A DNA stretch of 64,000 nt from Gammaproteobacteria bacterium (lineage in GTDB: Bacteria > Pseudomonadota > Gammaproteobacteria > GRL18), in the NCBI GenBank assembly GCA_016744995.1, contig JADGDG010000016.1:32831-96830 (forward strand), in the 5' to 3' direction. Below, piece after piece: positions 48,271 to 56,840 of the stretch (positions within the stretch are counted from its first letter, which is position 1; the number at the start of each line of letters is the position of its first letter). The notes under the pieces were generated by a model. It had not been told where the DNA came from. It saw only the letters and a program-made list of their open reading frames with translations, and searched no databases. The position numbers and the translations under genes are program-made.

Positions 48271-49698
48271 CTAAAACAATGAACTATTGATCCACATATG
48301 TGTCACGATACTTGCAGCATAGCCTGCTGCAATTGCGGGAGCCCATTTCAGATGGCCAAAAAAGGTGTATTGACCTCTGGCCTGTCCCATCAAAGCCACA
48401 CCAGCCGCAGAACCAATGGATAGTAAAGAACCACCCACACCCGCAGTCATAGTCACTAATAGCCATTGTCCTGTGGACATATCAGGATTCATAGTCAATA
48501 CTGCAAACATCACCGGAATATTATCCACAATAGCCGATAAGACTCCAACCGCAATATTGGCTGAGGTTGCACCCCATTGAGTGTACATAAGTTCAGATGC
48601 CATGGATAAATAACCCAGGAAGCCCAGACCACCAACACATAAAACCACACCATAGAAGAAAAACAGAGTGTCCCATTCTGCTTTAGCAACTGGTGAAAAC
48701 ACATCAAAAGCAACAATCTCACCCACTTCGTTTTTATCATGACGCTGCTCATGAGTGAGACATTTATGCTTGGTTTTCTTCAGATAATAGCCCAGAAACT
48801 GCAGATAACTTAAACCAGTCAGCATTCCAATAACAGGTGGTAACCCCAGAAAGTTATGGAAACTCACAGCAGTAACAATAGTCATTAAAAACAGTGCAAT
48901 AATACGTCTGGCACCTCGTTTCATAGGAACGACTTCATCCGATGATGCCGGTTTATCAGTAGGAATAGCAAAATGCATAATCGCAGCAGGCACTACAAAG
49001 TTGACCACTGAAGGAATAAACAGGGCAAAGAAGCCCCAGAAATCAACCATACCTTTTTGCCAGACCATTAGTGTTGTAATATCACCAAATGGACTGAATG
49101 CCCCGCCAGCATTGGCTGCCACAACAATATTAATACAAGCAATAGATACAAAGCGGGCATTTGTGCCGCCAACAGCAAGAACTACTGCACACATCAACAA
49201 TGCTGTGGTCAAGTTATCAGCTATCGGTGAGATAAAGAAAGCCAGTACACCGGTTAGCCAGAAAAGCTGACGAAAAGAAAAGCCTTTACGAATTAACCAG
49301 GAACGCAAAGCATCAAACACTTGTCGTTCTTCCATACCGTTAATGTAAGTCATGGCAACCAGAAGGAACAGCATAAGTTCAGCATATTCCAGGAAGTTAT
49401 GACGAACGGCGTGTTCTGCCAGCTCTGACATTCCGTGATCCATATAGACCCAGCCTATCATGCCCCAGATAAGACCTGCAGCTAGAATAACTGGTTTGGA
49501 TTTACGTAAGTGAGTAAACTCTTCGGCCATCACAAAAATATAGGCAAAAGCAAAAAAAATTAAAGCGGTATAACCAACCCAACTGGAGGTCATATCCATT
49601 GGTTCATGTCCAACAGCTGCTTCTGAAGCAAAAAGCTGAAAAGGAATAAAGATTAGAGCCATAAAGAGCAGCAATTGAAGTTTTTTAAATAGAGTCAT
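48271..49698 (-). CDS. nhaD: NhaD-type Na+/H+ antiporter (copy 1, upstream)
   Basis: A 475-aa paralogue of the antiporter at 46617, same length and topology, with ISPIADNLTTALL and AGGAFSPFGDITTLM and a cleavable-looking N-terminus (FQLFASEA). The C-terminal 400 residues are nearly identical between the copies at protein and DNA level. The changes (such as S/P, V/S and L/W) are scattered and non-truncating, so both are probably functional. It lies 178 bp downstream of the SLC13 gene. Confidence 0.95.
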   Translation of the reverse strand: MTLFKKLQLLLFMALIFIPFQLFASEAAVGHEPMDMTSSWVGYTALIFFAFAYIFVMAEEFTHLRKSKPVILAAGLIWGMIGWVYMDHGMSELAEHAVRHNFLEYAELMLFLLVAMTYINGMEERQVFDALRSWLIRKGFSFRQLFWLTGVLAFFISPIADNLTTALLMCAVVLAVGGTNARFVSIACINIVVAANAGGAFSPFGDITTLMVWQKGMVDFWGFFALFIPSVVNFVVPAAIMHFAIPTDKPASSDEVVPMKRGARRIIALFLMTIVTAVSFHNFLGLPPVIGMLTGLSYLQFLGYYLKKTKHKCLTHEQRHDKNEVGEIVAFDVFSPVAKAEWDTLFFFYGVVLCVGGLGFLGYLSMASELMYTQWGATSANIAVGVLSAIVDNIPVMFAVLTMNPDMSTGQWLLVTMTAGVGGSLLSIGSAAGVALMGQARGQYTFFGHLKWAPAIAAGYAASIVTHMWINSSLF

Positions 49699-49876
49699 AA
49701 TATCAGGATTAATAAATTGAAAGTTATAAAATACGTTTTCAGGACAATCAGCAACTCTGTACTAACGACAGAGCATGCCAGTACCTTACACATTAAAAAA
49801 GGCTGAGTGAAAACAGGGAAAAAGAGATCATTTAAAATGATTACTGCCCAAAATCCGGCAGCAATCAAAGCAGCGA

Positions 49877-51841
49877 CTAGAAGACGATAGACATCATCAC
49901 AGTCATCACGATCAGGAACAAGATGGTCATGACGCCTCCCGCTCTCATAAAGTCAGGCACACGATAGCCGCCTGGCCCCATAATCAATGCATTAACCTGA
50001 TGAGTTGGTATCAAGAATGAGTTTGATGTAGCGATTGCAACAGTCAGGGCAAAAACAGCAGGGTTAGCACCTTCAACACCCAGTGCAATATTTACTGCAA
50101 GAGGCACTAAGAGCACAGTTGCACCGACATTAGACATCACCAAAGTAAAGAATGTCGCCAATACAGCAATTGACAGCTGAATAACCCAGACAGGCATATC
50201 ACCCACCACTTTCAATGTCTGCTCTGCAATCCATCCAGCCGTGCCTGAACTTTGTACTGCAAGTCCCAGAGGGATCAAGCTAGCCAGCAGAAAAACCGTT
50301 TTCCAGGAAACCGCTTCATAGGCCTCATCAATTTTAAGAACACCAGATAAAACCATGCCGACAGCACCGGTTAATAATGCCACTGATAATTTTAGATCTG
50401 TAAATAACACCATAGACAAAGCAATAGTAAAAAAGATTAAAGCTGGTACTATTTTTTGTGGGCGATTTTCTTCATGAGGATATTCTGTCGTTACCACAAC
50501 AAAGTTTTTATCTTTTGTGATGTGATCCAGATTGGACCATAAAGTATGAACCACCAGAGTATCACCCGCCTGAAATGGCAGATCACGAATACCTTCACCA
50601 GCACTCAATGTTTCACCTTCACGGTGTAAAGCCACCATCGCCAGACCATAGGTCTTTCTTAACCAGACATCACGGGCTGATTTATCAATCAGCTGAGATC
50701 CTGGTGGAATAACGACCTCTGCCACACCAGAGCGAGCTGAAGATAAGGTATCCTGGAAGAACTCAAGATCATTTTTAACTTCAATTTTATAATCTTTAGC
50801 AAATTCTTTGATGTAGTCTTCAGAACCAAGAATACCCAGTACCGTATTGGCTTCAATAGTATAATCCCTGGCAACCCCGTTAGCACCAATGGTGACATCT
50901 TTCGTATTACCCTTGATTGCAGCAATAATTCGAATTTTGCCTTCTTGCTCAATATCATTGAGCACATGCCCCACCAAATGACTATCAGCAGGTACAACTA
51001 ATTCAAACATCGCATAATCAATACCATAAATATTCTGAAAATAATCCATGGTATTGGTTGCCGTATTGGCATCTGCTTTTTCCGTTACTTTTGGTAAGAC
51101 AAAACGTCCTGCAAGAACAAAATAAAAAATACCCGTGAAAACCAGAGCGACACCAATAGGAGTTACAGAAAACAATCCCCAGGTCTCCATTTGCTGTGTT
51201 TCAGGTAAGCCCTGATTAGTTGTTAAAATAAGATCATTTAAAAGAATTAATGGTGATGAACCCACCATGGTCACTGTACCACCCAAAATAGCACAAAATC
51301 CCATAGGCATTAACAAACGAGACATCGGTAAACCAGAACGGGCAGAAATTCGACTCACAACCGGAATAAATAATGCCGCTGCGCCCACATTCTGCATAAA
51401 AGAGGAAATGAAACCAACTGTGCTGGATACAATAGGTATAATACGCTTTTCTGAGGTACCACCCACATCAAGAATAAAGCTGGCAACTTTACTCATAATA
51501 CCGGTTTTATCCAGGCCTGCACCAATGATCATAACCGCAATAATGGACATCACCGCATTACTGGAGAAACCATCGAATAGGTTGTCGGTTGAAACCAGAC
51601 CTTCTTCAAGCCCCATAATCGGTGCAAACAAAGTTGAAAGTCCCAGTAAAACCATAATGGAAATTGCTGTCACATCCACTTCCAGAACCTCAAAAGCAAA
51701 GAGATAAATCGTCAGGATCAATAAACCCATGACCCAGGACATTTGTACCGTTGGTACAATGGTCGACATAAATAGCGCTGCGGCCAAAAAGACCACACCT
51801 GCTATAATTTTCTTTTTTTGTAGATTAATCTTATCTTTCAT
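49877..51841 (-). CDS. SLC13-family permease with two TrkA-C (RCK_C) domains
   Basis: A 654-aa inner-membrane transporter. The membrane part is in two halves (residues about 10-250 and 455-654) with SFMQNVGAAALFIPV and SNVGATVLLVPLAVN, typical of divalent anion/Na+ symporters. Two cytosolic TrkA-C regulatory domains lie between (about 265-350 and 365-445, e.g. ELVVPADSHLVG and VVIPPGSQLID). This layout is common for sulfate or dicarboxylate permeases of marine and alkaliphilic bacteria; the true substrate is unknown. The Usp-like gene ends 54 bp upstream, so the two are probably one operon. Confidence 0.9.
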   Translation of the reverse strand: MKDKINLQKKKIIAGVVFLAAALFMSTIVPTVQMSWVMGLLILTIYLFAFEVLEVDVTAISIMVLLGLSTLFAPIMGLEEGLVSTDNLFDGFSSNAVMSIIAVMIIGAGLDKTGIMSKVASFILDVGGTSEKRIIPIVSSTVGFISSFMQNVGAAALFIPVVSRISARSGLPMSRLLMPMGFCAILGGTVTMVGSSPLILLNDLILTTNQGLPETQQMETWGLFSVTPIGVALVFTGIFYFVLAGRFVLPKVTEKADANTATNTMDYFQNIYGIDYAMFELVVPADSHLVGHVLNDIEQEGKIRIIAAIKGNTKDVTIGANGVARDYTIEANTVLGILGSEDYIKEFAKDYKIEVKNDLEFFQDTLSSARSGVAEVVIPPGSQLIDKSARDVWLRKTYGLAMVALHREGETLSAGEGIRDLPFQAGDTLVVHTLWSNLDHITKDKNFVVVTTEYPHEENRPQKIVPALIFFTIALSMVLFTDLKLSVALLTGAVGMVLSGVLKIDEAYEAVSWKTVFLLASLIPLGLAVQSSGTAGWIAEQTLKVVGDMPVWVIQLSIAVLATFFTLVMSNVGATVLLVPLAVNIALGVEGANPAVFALTVAIATSNSFLIPTHQVNALIMGPGGYRVPDFMRAGGVMTILFLIVMTVMMSIVF

Positions 51842-51895
51842 TAAACATCTCTTCTAATAATTAAAAATTCACTTCTAACACAAAAGTACATCGTA

Positions 51896-52405
51896 TTATT
51901 TAATCAATACAATCGGGACATTAACCTGTCCTTTATACATTTTATTATTTAAAAAATCGTTGATTAAATTGTCTTTGGAATCTGTCACCAGGTACTTCAA
52001 AGTTCCCTGCTGAGTCAGATAATCTTTAACATCACTGAAAGAGTCACTGATTAATTTAACAAATCGAATATCAATATTATTTTCCACAAAACTATGCTTA
52101 GCCTGCTTATAAAATGACCCTGATGCTATAGTATTAGGTATACCGTGATAAAGTATATCCACTTGACAATCACTTGAATTTTCTAAAATATAATTCACGA
52201 CTTTCTGATTGGTTGCATCACTACATAACATGGCAATGCGTGCTGAACCCGTTTTAGAAGCAGTCAGTTTTTGATTACGCTCAGGCCTGACCCGAGCAGT
52301 AACAGAACGCTCTCCAAGAACATTAGATTTATTTGCTGCAGACAGATATTCACCCGCATATTGCGCTGAAAGGCCATTCATTATTTTTTTTAAACTTGCT
52401 TTCAT
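51896..52405 (-). CDS. Small Usp-like protein of unknown function
   Basis: A 169-aa soluble protein. The C-terminal 115 residues look like an alpha/beta universal-stress-type fold: a first strand ARIAMLCSDA, repeated helix-strand pattern, and a final strand VNVPIVLIK. No ATP-binding G-x2-G-x9-G motif is visible, so it may not bind ATP. The N-terminal 50 residues are basic (RPERNQKLTASKTG) and probably flexible. First gene of the operon controlled by the sigma-54 promoter at 52453-52471, upstream of the SLC13 permease; perhaps a transport regulator. Confidence 0.65.
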   Translation of the reverse strand: MKASLKKIMNGLSAQYAGEYLSAANKSNVLGERSVTARVRPERNQKLTASKTGSARIAMLCSDATNQKVVNYILENSSDCQVDILYHGIPNTIASGSFYKQAKHSFVENNIDIRFVKLISDSFSDVKDYLTQQGTLKYLVTDSKDNLINDFLNNKMYKGQVNVPIVLIK

Positions 52406-52452
52406 TTTTAAAATACCTTAATTTAACTAAAGTTTTATAATTATCACTCCTT

Positions 52453-52471
52453 AAGCAAAAATTGAGCCAAC
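52453..52471 (-). promoter_or_regulatory. Sigma-54 (RpoN) promoter upstream of the Usp-like/SLC13 genes
   Basis: On the minus strand the sequence reads TTGGCTC-AATTT-TTGCTT. GG (-24) and GC (-12) are separated by exactly 10 bases, against the consensus TTGGCAC-N5-TTGCW. Transcription would start near 52443, about 38 bp before the 52405 start codon. The neighbouring divergent gene encodes an NtrC-type activator. Confidence 0.75.
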
Positions 52472-52539
52472 TATAAAAACAAAGTAAGTCTTTGTTTTAT
52501 TGTTACAAAATTATGACACGGAATACTTAGTTAAATTTG

Positions 52540-52558
52540 GTGTTGCAGATTGTAACAT
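52540..52558. promoter_or_regulatory. Putative activator-binding site 1 (dyad)
   Basis: GTGTTGC-AGATT-GTAACAT, an imperfect 7+5+7 dyad, centred about 87 bp upstream of the sigma-54 promoter. It fits the consensus GTGTTGC-N5-GYAACAY with the site at 52606-52624. A weaker look-alike lies at 52500-52518. Confidence 0.6.
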
Positions 52559-52605
52559 AAAACAACAACTTTATTCTAATCTACTAATATGTTTACCTAC
52601 TGGCA

Positions 52606-52624
52606 GTGTTGCAAAAAGCAACAC
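52606..52624. promoter_or_regulatory. Putative activator-binding site 2 (perfect dyad)
   Basis: GTGTTGC-AAAAA-GCAACAC, a perfect 7+5+7 palindrome, 66 bp from the centre of site 1 and about 150 bp from the sigma-54 promoter, the usual distance for an enhancer. It also lies upstream of the kinase gene. Confidence 0.65.
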
Positions 52625-52653
52625 CCTTGTTTCATTACTGCAACAAGGGTGTT
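52620..52653 (+). promoter_or_regulatory. Perfect 12-bp hairpin before the kinase gene
   Basis: AACACCCTTGTT (52620-52631) and AACAAGGGTGTT (52642-52653) pair perfectly. The left arm also overlaps the 52606-52624 palindrome, so in RNA the two hairpins could not form together. It may be a terminator-like structure, a second binding-site half, or an attenuator; no T-run follows. Confidence 0.45.
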
Positions 52654-52745
52654 AATGTAGGCTTTATATTCACTGGAGATTTTTTGTCAGCTGAAAACTC
52701 TTCCTTGTTACCTGCTGAAGGCCCATCTAACATGAACAAATATCA

Positions 52746-54248
52746 ATGAACAGTATCCGCCATAAGACCTCAATCGCATTTTATTCATTAGCAACATTTA
52801 TTGTTTTACTCTGCCTGTTTGCTTTTTTTAATCTTCTGTATCTACAAGAGCAAGTAAAAGAGGGGGTTGTTATTTCAAATTTCAAAAATAATATCCTTGA
52901 AATGCGACTGCATGAAAAAAATTTATTCCTCTATCACAATAAAAATGAACTGGAAAATGTACTGATTTTTACCCAAAAGGGCATTAATAATCTGACTCAA
53001 CATCACGATAGTTATATAAAGTTACTTTCCCAGGTTGATCTGGACACGCTGGAACAATTATTATCCAGTTACCAGATTCTGCTCACAAAATATTGGCAGC
53101 AGTGGGAACATTTAAAAAAAGAAAATGTTGCAGATGCAATCCGTCCACTGGGACATAAGCTATCAGCTATAGCAGATGATTTTGCCTCACAGGAAAGAGA
53201 ATCTCTGGTACAGTCTTTAAATGCAACACAGTGGACTTTAGCCAGTGCAATATTTATTACCGCACTGATAACCGTACTGATTGGGTATCGGCTCAGTCGC
53301 CTGGTGGTTAAGCCTTTAAGAGAGCTTGAGAAAAATCTGAAACCCATTGCCCAGGGCAAGTTTGAACAAATCCCAGTTGATAAAAATGTCCATGATCAAG
53401 AAGTTATAACTTTTATCGGCGCCTTTAATCTTATGCTCTATGAGCTGGATTTAAGGAAAAAGAGATTATTACACACCGAAAAGCTGGCTTCTTTAGGGGT
53501 ATTGATATCGGGCGTTGCACATGAATTAAATAATCCACTGGGTAATATTCTTTCTTCCTGCCAATTATTAAAAGAAGAAATCGACAGCGCAGATCGCCAC
53601 TTATTAATAGACTGGCTGGAGCAAATTGATAATGAAACAATGAGAGCCCATAATATTGTTAATGCCCTCAGAAACTTTGGGCAACAGCAGGATTTTAATA
53701 TTGAGCCAATCCAATTGCTCAAGTTAATTGATAATACTCTACTTTTATTACAAAATGACCTGAAGCAATTACCTGCCATAGTCAAAGATATTCCTGAATC
53801 ATTATTGATTAATGTCGATCATCAACGCTTTCAACAGGTACTGATAAACCTGATAAAAAATGCCATAGATGCTGGAGATAAAACCAACCAAATCGAATTA
53901 AAAGCCTCTTTTTGCTGGGATAACTCCAATACTCTGCCTGATAGAGCCTATGTTATCGGGGATATAAAAAAACCACTGAACCAAGCCATTGCCTATACAA
54001 GCCTGAGCATAAAAGACACGGGTGACGGGATTGATGAAAAAACAATGGAACATATTTTTGATCCATTTTACACAACAAAAGCACCGGGGAGCGGAATGGG
54101 CATCGGTTTATATATCGTACAGGAAATTATTCGTGAGCACTCAGGTGAAATCGGTGTCATCAGCCATAACTCTGAAGCACTTAAAAAAGGTACCGAGTTT
54201 ATTATCCGACTCCCATGCACTCAATTTAATCAACCTGAAAATCATTAA
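52746..54248 (+). CDS. Membrane sensor histidine kinase partnered with the sigma-54 activator
   Basis: A 500-aa kinase. Two membrane helices (about residues 12-33 and 164-181) flank a small, mostly helical periplasmic sensor. HAMP (about 182-235) and the HisKA H-box with phospho-acceptor H259 (GVAHELNNPLGNI) follow. A catalytic ATPase domain holds LINLIKNAIDAG (N-box), DTGDGIDE (G1), IFDPFYTTK (F) and GSGMGIGLYIV (G2). It is 26 bp before the response regulator. A nearer ATG at 52732 opens only a five-codon frame, so 52746 is chosen. Signal unknown; the architecture resembles NtrB/ZraS-type kinases. Confidence 0.9.
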   Translation: MNSIRHKTSIAFYSLATFIVLLCLFAFFNLLYLQEQVKEGVVISNFKNNILEMRLHEKNLFLYHNKNELENVLIFTQKGINNLTQHHDSYIKLLSQVDLDTLEQLLSSYQILLTKYWQQWEHLKKENVADAIRPLGHKLSAIADDFASQERESLVQSLNATQWTLASAIFITALITVLIGYRLSRLVVKPLRELEKNLKPIAQGKFEQIPVDKNVHDQEVITFIGAFNLMLYELDLRKKRLLHTEKLASLGVLISGVAHELNNPLGNILSSCQLLKEEIDSADRHLLIDWLEQIDNETMRAHNIVNALRNFGQQQDFNIEPIQLLKLIDNTLLLLQNDLKQLPAIVKDIPESLLINVDHQRFQQVLINLIKNAIDAGDKTNQIELKASFCWDNSNTLPDRAYVIGDIKKPLNQAIAYTSLSIKDTGDGIDEKTMEHIFDPFYTTKAPGSGMGIGLYIVQEIIREHSGEIGVISHNSEALKKGTEFIIRLPCTQFNQPENH

Positions 54249-54274
54249 AAATAAAGAGACACGTCATACCAACA

Positions 54275-55666
54275 ATGAATGCTGAAATAAATAGTTCTAC
54301 TAATGAACAAACTGTTGAAACTCCGTCTTTATTAATCATTGACGATGAAACAATTGCAATTAAAAACCTGACTCACCTGTTTACCAAATGCGGCTATCAG
54401 GTGACAACCAGAAGCACTGGTTCCGGTGGCTTTAAAATGCTTGAAGAACAAAAATTTGATCTCGTCATCACCGATCTGAAAATGGATAAGGTTGATGGCA
54501 TGGGTATTTTAAAAAAGGCACAAAGCATTGACCCGGATCTTCCTGTCATTATGTTAACTGGTCATGGCTCCTATGAGTCTGTGGTTCAGGCAATGAAGAT
54601 GGGAGCGTACCACTATTTAAGCAAACCTTATCAACTAGATGAGATTCGTGAAATCGTTAAACATGCTCTTGAACTGGTAGCACTTAAACGTGAGAATAAA
54701 AGGCTCAAGTCCAACTTTTCTGATAACAAAAACATCCATCAGATCATTACTCAGGATCCTGTCACTTTACGTTTATTAGACACCATGAAACAAGTAGCAC
54801 CTTCTGACTGCAGCGTCATTATTTCTGGAGAAAGTGGTACCGGTAAGGAATTAGCCGCACGATTCATTCATGCTAACAGCTGTCGAAATGAAAAGCCTTT
54901 TATTGCCATAAACTGTGGTGCATTACAGGAAGAATTATTAGCCAATGAACTTTTCGGCCATGAAAAAGGGGCTTATACGGGTGCAGGCAAGGCCCATGAA
55001 GGGCTCATTGAAACAGCTGAAGGAGGGACTCTTTTTCTCGATGAAATTGCAGAAATGTCTCTTGGGATGCAGGTCAAACTCTTAAGGGTTCTGCAAGAAA
55101 ACGAAATACAGCGCCTGGGCAGTACTAAAGTTTATCCAATCAATGTACGCTTTTTAGCCGCAACCAACCGGGATTTAAATGTCGAAGTGGCTGAGGGCCG
55201 CTTTAGGCAAGATCTGTTTTATCGACTCAACGTCATCCGGATTCATCTGCCACCATTATCAGAACGAATTGATGATGCTCCCCTACTGGCTTATCATTTT
55301 TTAAGAAAACACACGAAGAGTATGCAAAAAGAAGTCGATGACTTTGATCCTGAAGTCATGGAAGTATTAAATCAATACGGCTTTCCCGGAAATATTCGTG
55401 AACTGGAAAATCTCATTGAAAGAGCCATAGTTCTTTCTACCGAAAAAAAAATCACCCTTGCTCAATTGCCTTCATCCTTGACTGAACATTCAATCTCCGT
55501 AATGCGTTTTGATAAAAACAAATTACCCACATTGGATGAACAGGAAATTGAATATATTAAATGGGTTCTGGATAAATGTGGTGGAAACCGGACTAAAGCA
55601 GCAGAAATATTAGGCATTGATCGGGTTTCATTATGGCGCAAGATTAAAAAACATAGTCTGAACTGA
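54275..55666 (+). CDS. Sigma-54-dependent response regulator (NtrC family)
   Basis: A 463-aa transcription activator with a receiver domain whose phospho-acceptor is D67 (FDLVITDLKM). An AAA+ central domain has Walker A GESGTGKE (184-191), the sigma-54-contacting GAYTGA loop (231-236, Tyr in place of the usual Phe) and Walker B LFLDEIAE. A Fis-type helix-turn-helix lies at the C-terminus (NRTKAAEILGIDRVSLWRKIKK). The GAYTGA form is known in other functional activators. Likely target: the promoter at 52453-52471. Its end is 8 bp from the convergent protease gene. Confidence 0.93.
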   Translation: MNAEINSSTNEQTVETPSLLIIDDETIAIKNLTHLFTKCGYQVTTRSTGSGGFKMLEEQKFDLVITDLKMDKVDGMGILKKAQSIDPDLPVIMLTGHGSYESVVQAMKMGAYHYLSKPYQLDEIREIVKHALELVALKRENKRLKSNFSDNKNIHQIITQDPVTLRLLDTMKQVAPSDCSVIISGESGTGKELAARFIHANSCRNEKPFIAINCGALQEELLANELFGHEKGAYTGAGKAHEGLIETAEGGTLFLDEIAEMSLGMQVKLLRVLQENEIQRLGSTKVYPINVRFLAATNRDLNVEVAEGRFRQDLFYRLNVIRIHLPPLSERIDDAPLLAYHFLRKHTKSMQKEVDDFDPEVMEVLNQYGFPGNIRELENLIERAIVLSTEKKITLAQLPSSLTEHSISVMRFDKNKLPTLDEQEIEYIKWVLDKCGGNRTKAAEILGIDRVSLWRKIKKHSLN

Positions 55667-55674
55667 GGTAGATT

Positions 55675-56349
55675 TCAAAATTTCTTTCTTAAAATCATTT
55701 TGTCACCATTTCGAGTCATATGAACACGCTCAAGAAAAGTCTGTCCCAACAGGACTTCGGTTGGGAATGATCCTTCCAGGACCATTGCCTCAACGTTATA
55801 AATTAAAATATGCCCTACTTTGACTCTATCCAGATTAATCATGTAACCCGCAGCAATACCTGATGCAGTGCTTGCCTGCATACGCGCCCCCTTCTTGTAT
55901 TTCAGGCCAATTTTTTTTGCTTCACGGGAGCTGAGAGCAATTGATGAAGCCCCAGTATCAATCAGGAATTTAACTGAACTGCCATTAATACTGCCATGAA
56001 GCTGGAACATATTATTCAGATCTTTCCAGACAACCAGTTCTTTACCCGGATCAGGCTTTTTATAACTGGTTGAAATTTGCGAACCTAACTTGTATTTTTT
56101 CTGTTCACCATGGAGTTCCAGAACCAGCTCTTCACTATTAGAGCTGATTAAGGTCACCCCTCGATAGGTTTTTCCTTTTCTCAATAACTTCTGCTTACCG
56201 TCAATGGTTACCATAGCCTTGTCAGTAAATAATGCCATGACTTTGATTTCATGGCTGGCATAGGTATAGGTCATAGTGAAGAAAAGACTTAATAGAAGTA
56301 AGCTCGCTAATACCAATCTTTTTAATTGTTTCACAAAAATTCCATTCAA
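55675..56349 (-). CDS. Retropepsin-like periplasmic aspartic protease
   Basis: A 224-aa protein with an N-terminal hydrophobic signal or anchor (about residues 11-30), a short beta-rich region and a C-terminal retroviral-type aspartyl protease domain. The active site is D131 in FLIDTGASSIALS, and TEVLLGQTFLERVHM closes the domain. It fits the bacterial clan AA (TIGR02281-like) group; being single-lobed it must work as a dimer. Its start overlaps the pgpA stop by 4 bp (ATGA), so it is translationally coupled to the pgpA-thiL group. Confidence 0.85.
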   Translation of the reverse strand: MNGIFVKQLKRLVLASLLLLSLFFTMTYTYASHEIKVMALFTDKAMVTIDGKQKLLRKGKTYRGVTLISSNSEELVLELHGEQKKYKLGSQISTSYKKPDPGKELVVWKDLNNMFQLHGSINGSSVKFLIDTGASSIALSSREAKKIGLKYKKGARMQASTASGIAAGYMINLDRVKVGHILIYNVEAMVLEGSFPTEVLLGQTFLERVHMTRNGDKMILRKKF

Positions 56350-56840
56350 TAAAATTTAACAATTGTAAATAAACAAATCCAGGCAAAAATGCCCGCTAAA
56401 ACATCATCGATCATAATTCCAAAACCACCGGTCACATGTTTATCTAAATAACGAATAGGCCAGGGTTTAACAATATCAAAAAAGCGGAACAAAATAAAAC
56501 CGACTAATACCCATTTCCAGTCAAAAGGGATATAAAATAGCGTGATCCATAAGCCCACAAACTCATCCCAGACAATACCTGAAAAATCATGGACTTGCAA
56601 ATCATCCGAAGTTATCTGGCAAATTTTGATGCCGATAAAGAAAGCAGCCAACGTTAATACAGCGTACAGCCACCATGGAAATTGGATCAGGAGCAGATAG
56701 AGAGGAATTGCTGCCAGAGTACCAAAGGTACCCGGTGCAAACTTCGCCAGACCTGAACCAAAACCAAAGCCAAGAAAATGCCAGGGATTACTCCAGACCT
56801 GATGACGAGCACGTATCTTATCTTTATCCAAAATGATCAT
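56346..56840 (-). CDS. pgpA: Phosphatidylglycerophosphatase A
   Basis: A 164-aa inner-membrane lipid phosphatase that dephosphorylates phosphatidylglycerol phosphate. It has about four hydrophobic helices and the family segments GSGLAKFAPGTFGTLAAIPL, VWDEFVGLW and KPWPIRYLDKHVTGGFGIMIDDVLAG. Its start overlaps the thiL end by 17 bp, as is usual in this conserved pair. Confidence 0.95.
   Translation of the reverse strand: MIILDKDKIRARHQVWSNPWHFLGFGFGSGLAKFAPGTFGTLAAIPLYLLLIQFPWWLYAVLTLAAFFIGIKICQITSDDLQVHDFSGIVWDEFVGLWITLFYIPFDWKWVLVGFILFRFFDIVKPWPIRYLDKHVTGGFGIMIDDVLAGIFAWICLFTIVKFY

Noticed and set aside
46617..49698. The two nhaD copies as an assembly artefact
   Set aside because: They differ at about 10% of residues and have different flanking sequences, so they are genuine paralogues.
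51267..51707. 146-codon plus-strand frame antisense to the SLC13 permease
   Set aside because: Arises from codon bias of the opposite strand; no start signal and no recognisable domain.
52594..52613. Second sigma-54 promoter (TGGCAGTGTTGCA) for the kinase gene
   Set aside because: GG and GC are separated by 7 instead of 10 bases, so the spacing rule fails; the sequence is better read as part of the dyad site.
52732..52749. Earlier ATG for the kinase gene at 52732
   Set aside because: It opens a frame of only five codons before TGA and is not in the kinase frame.
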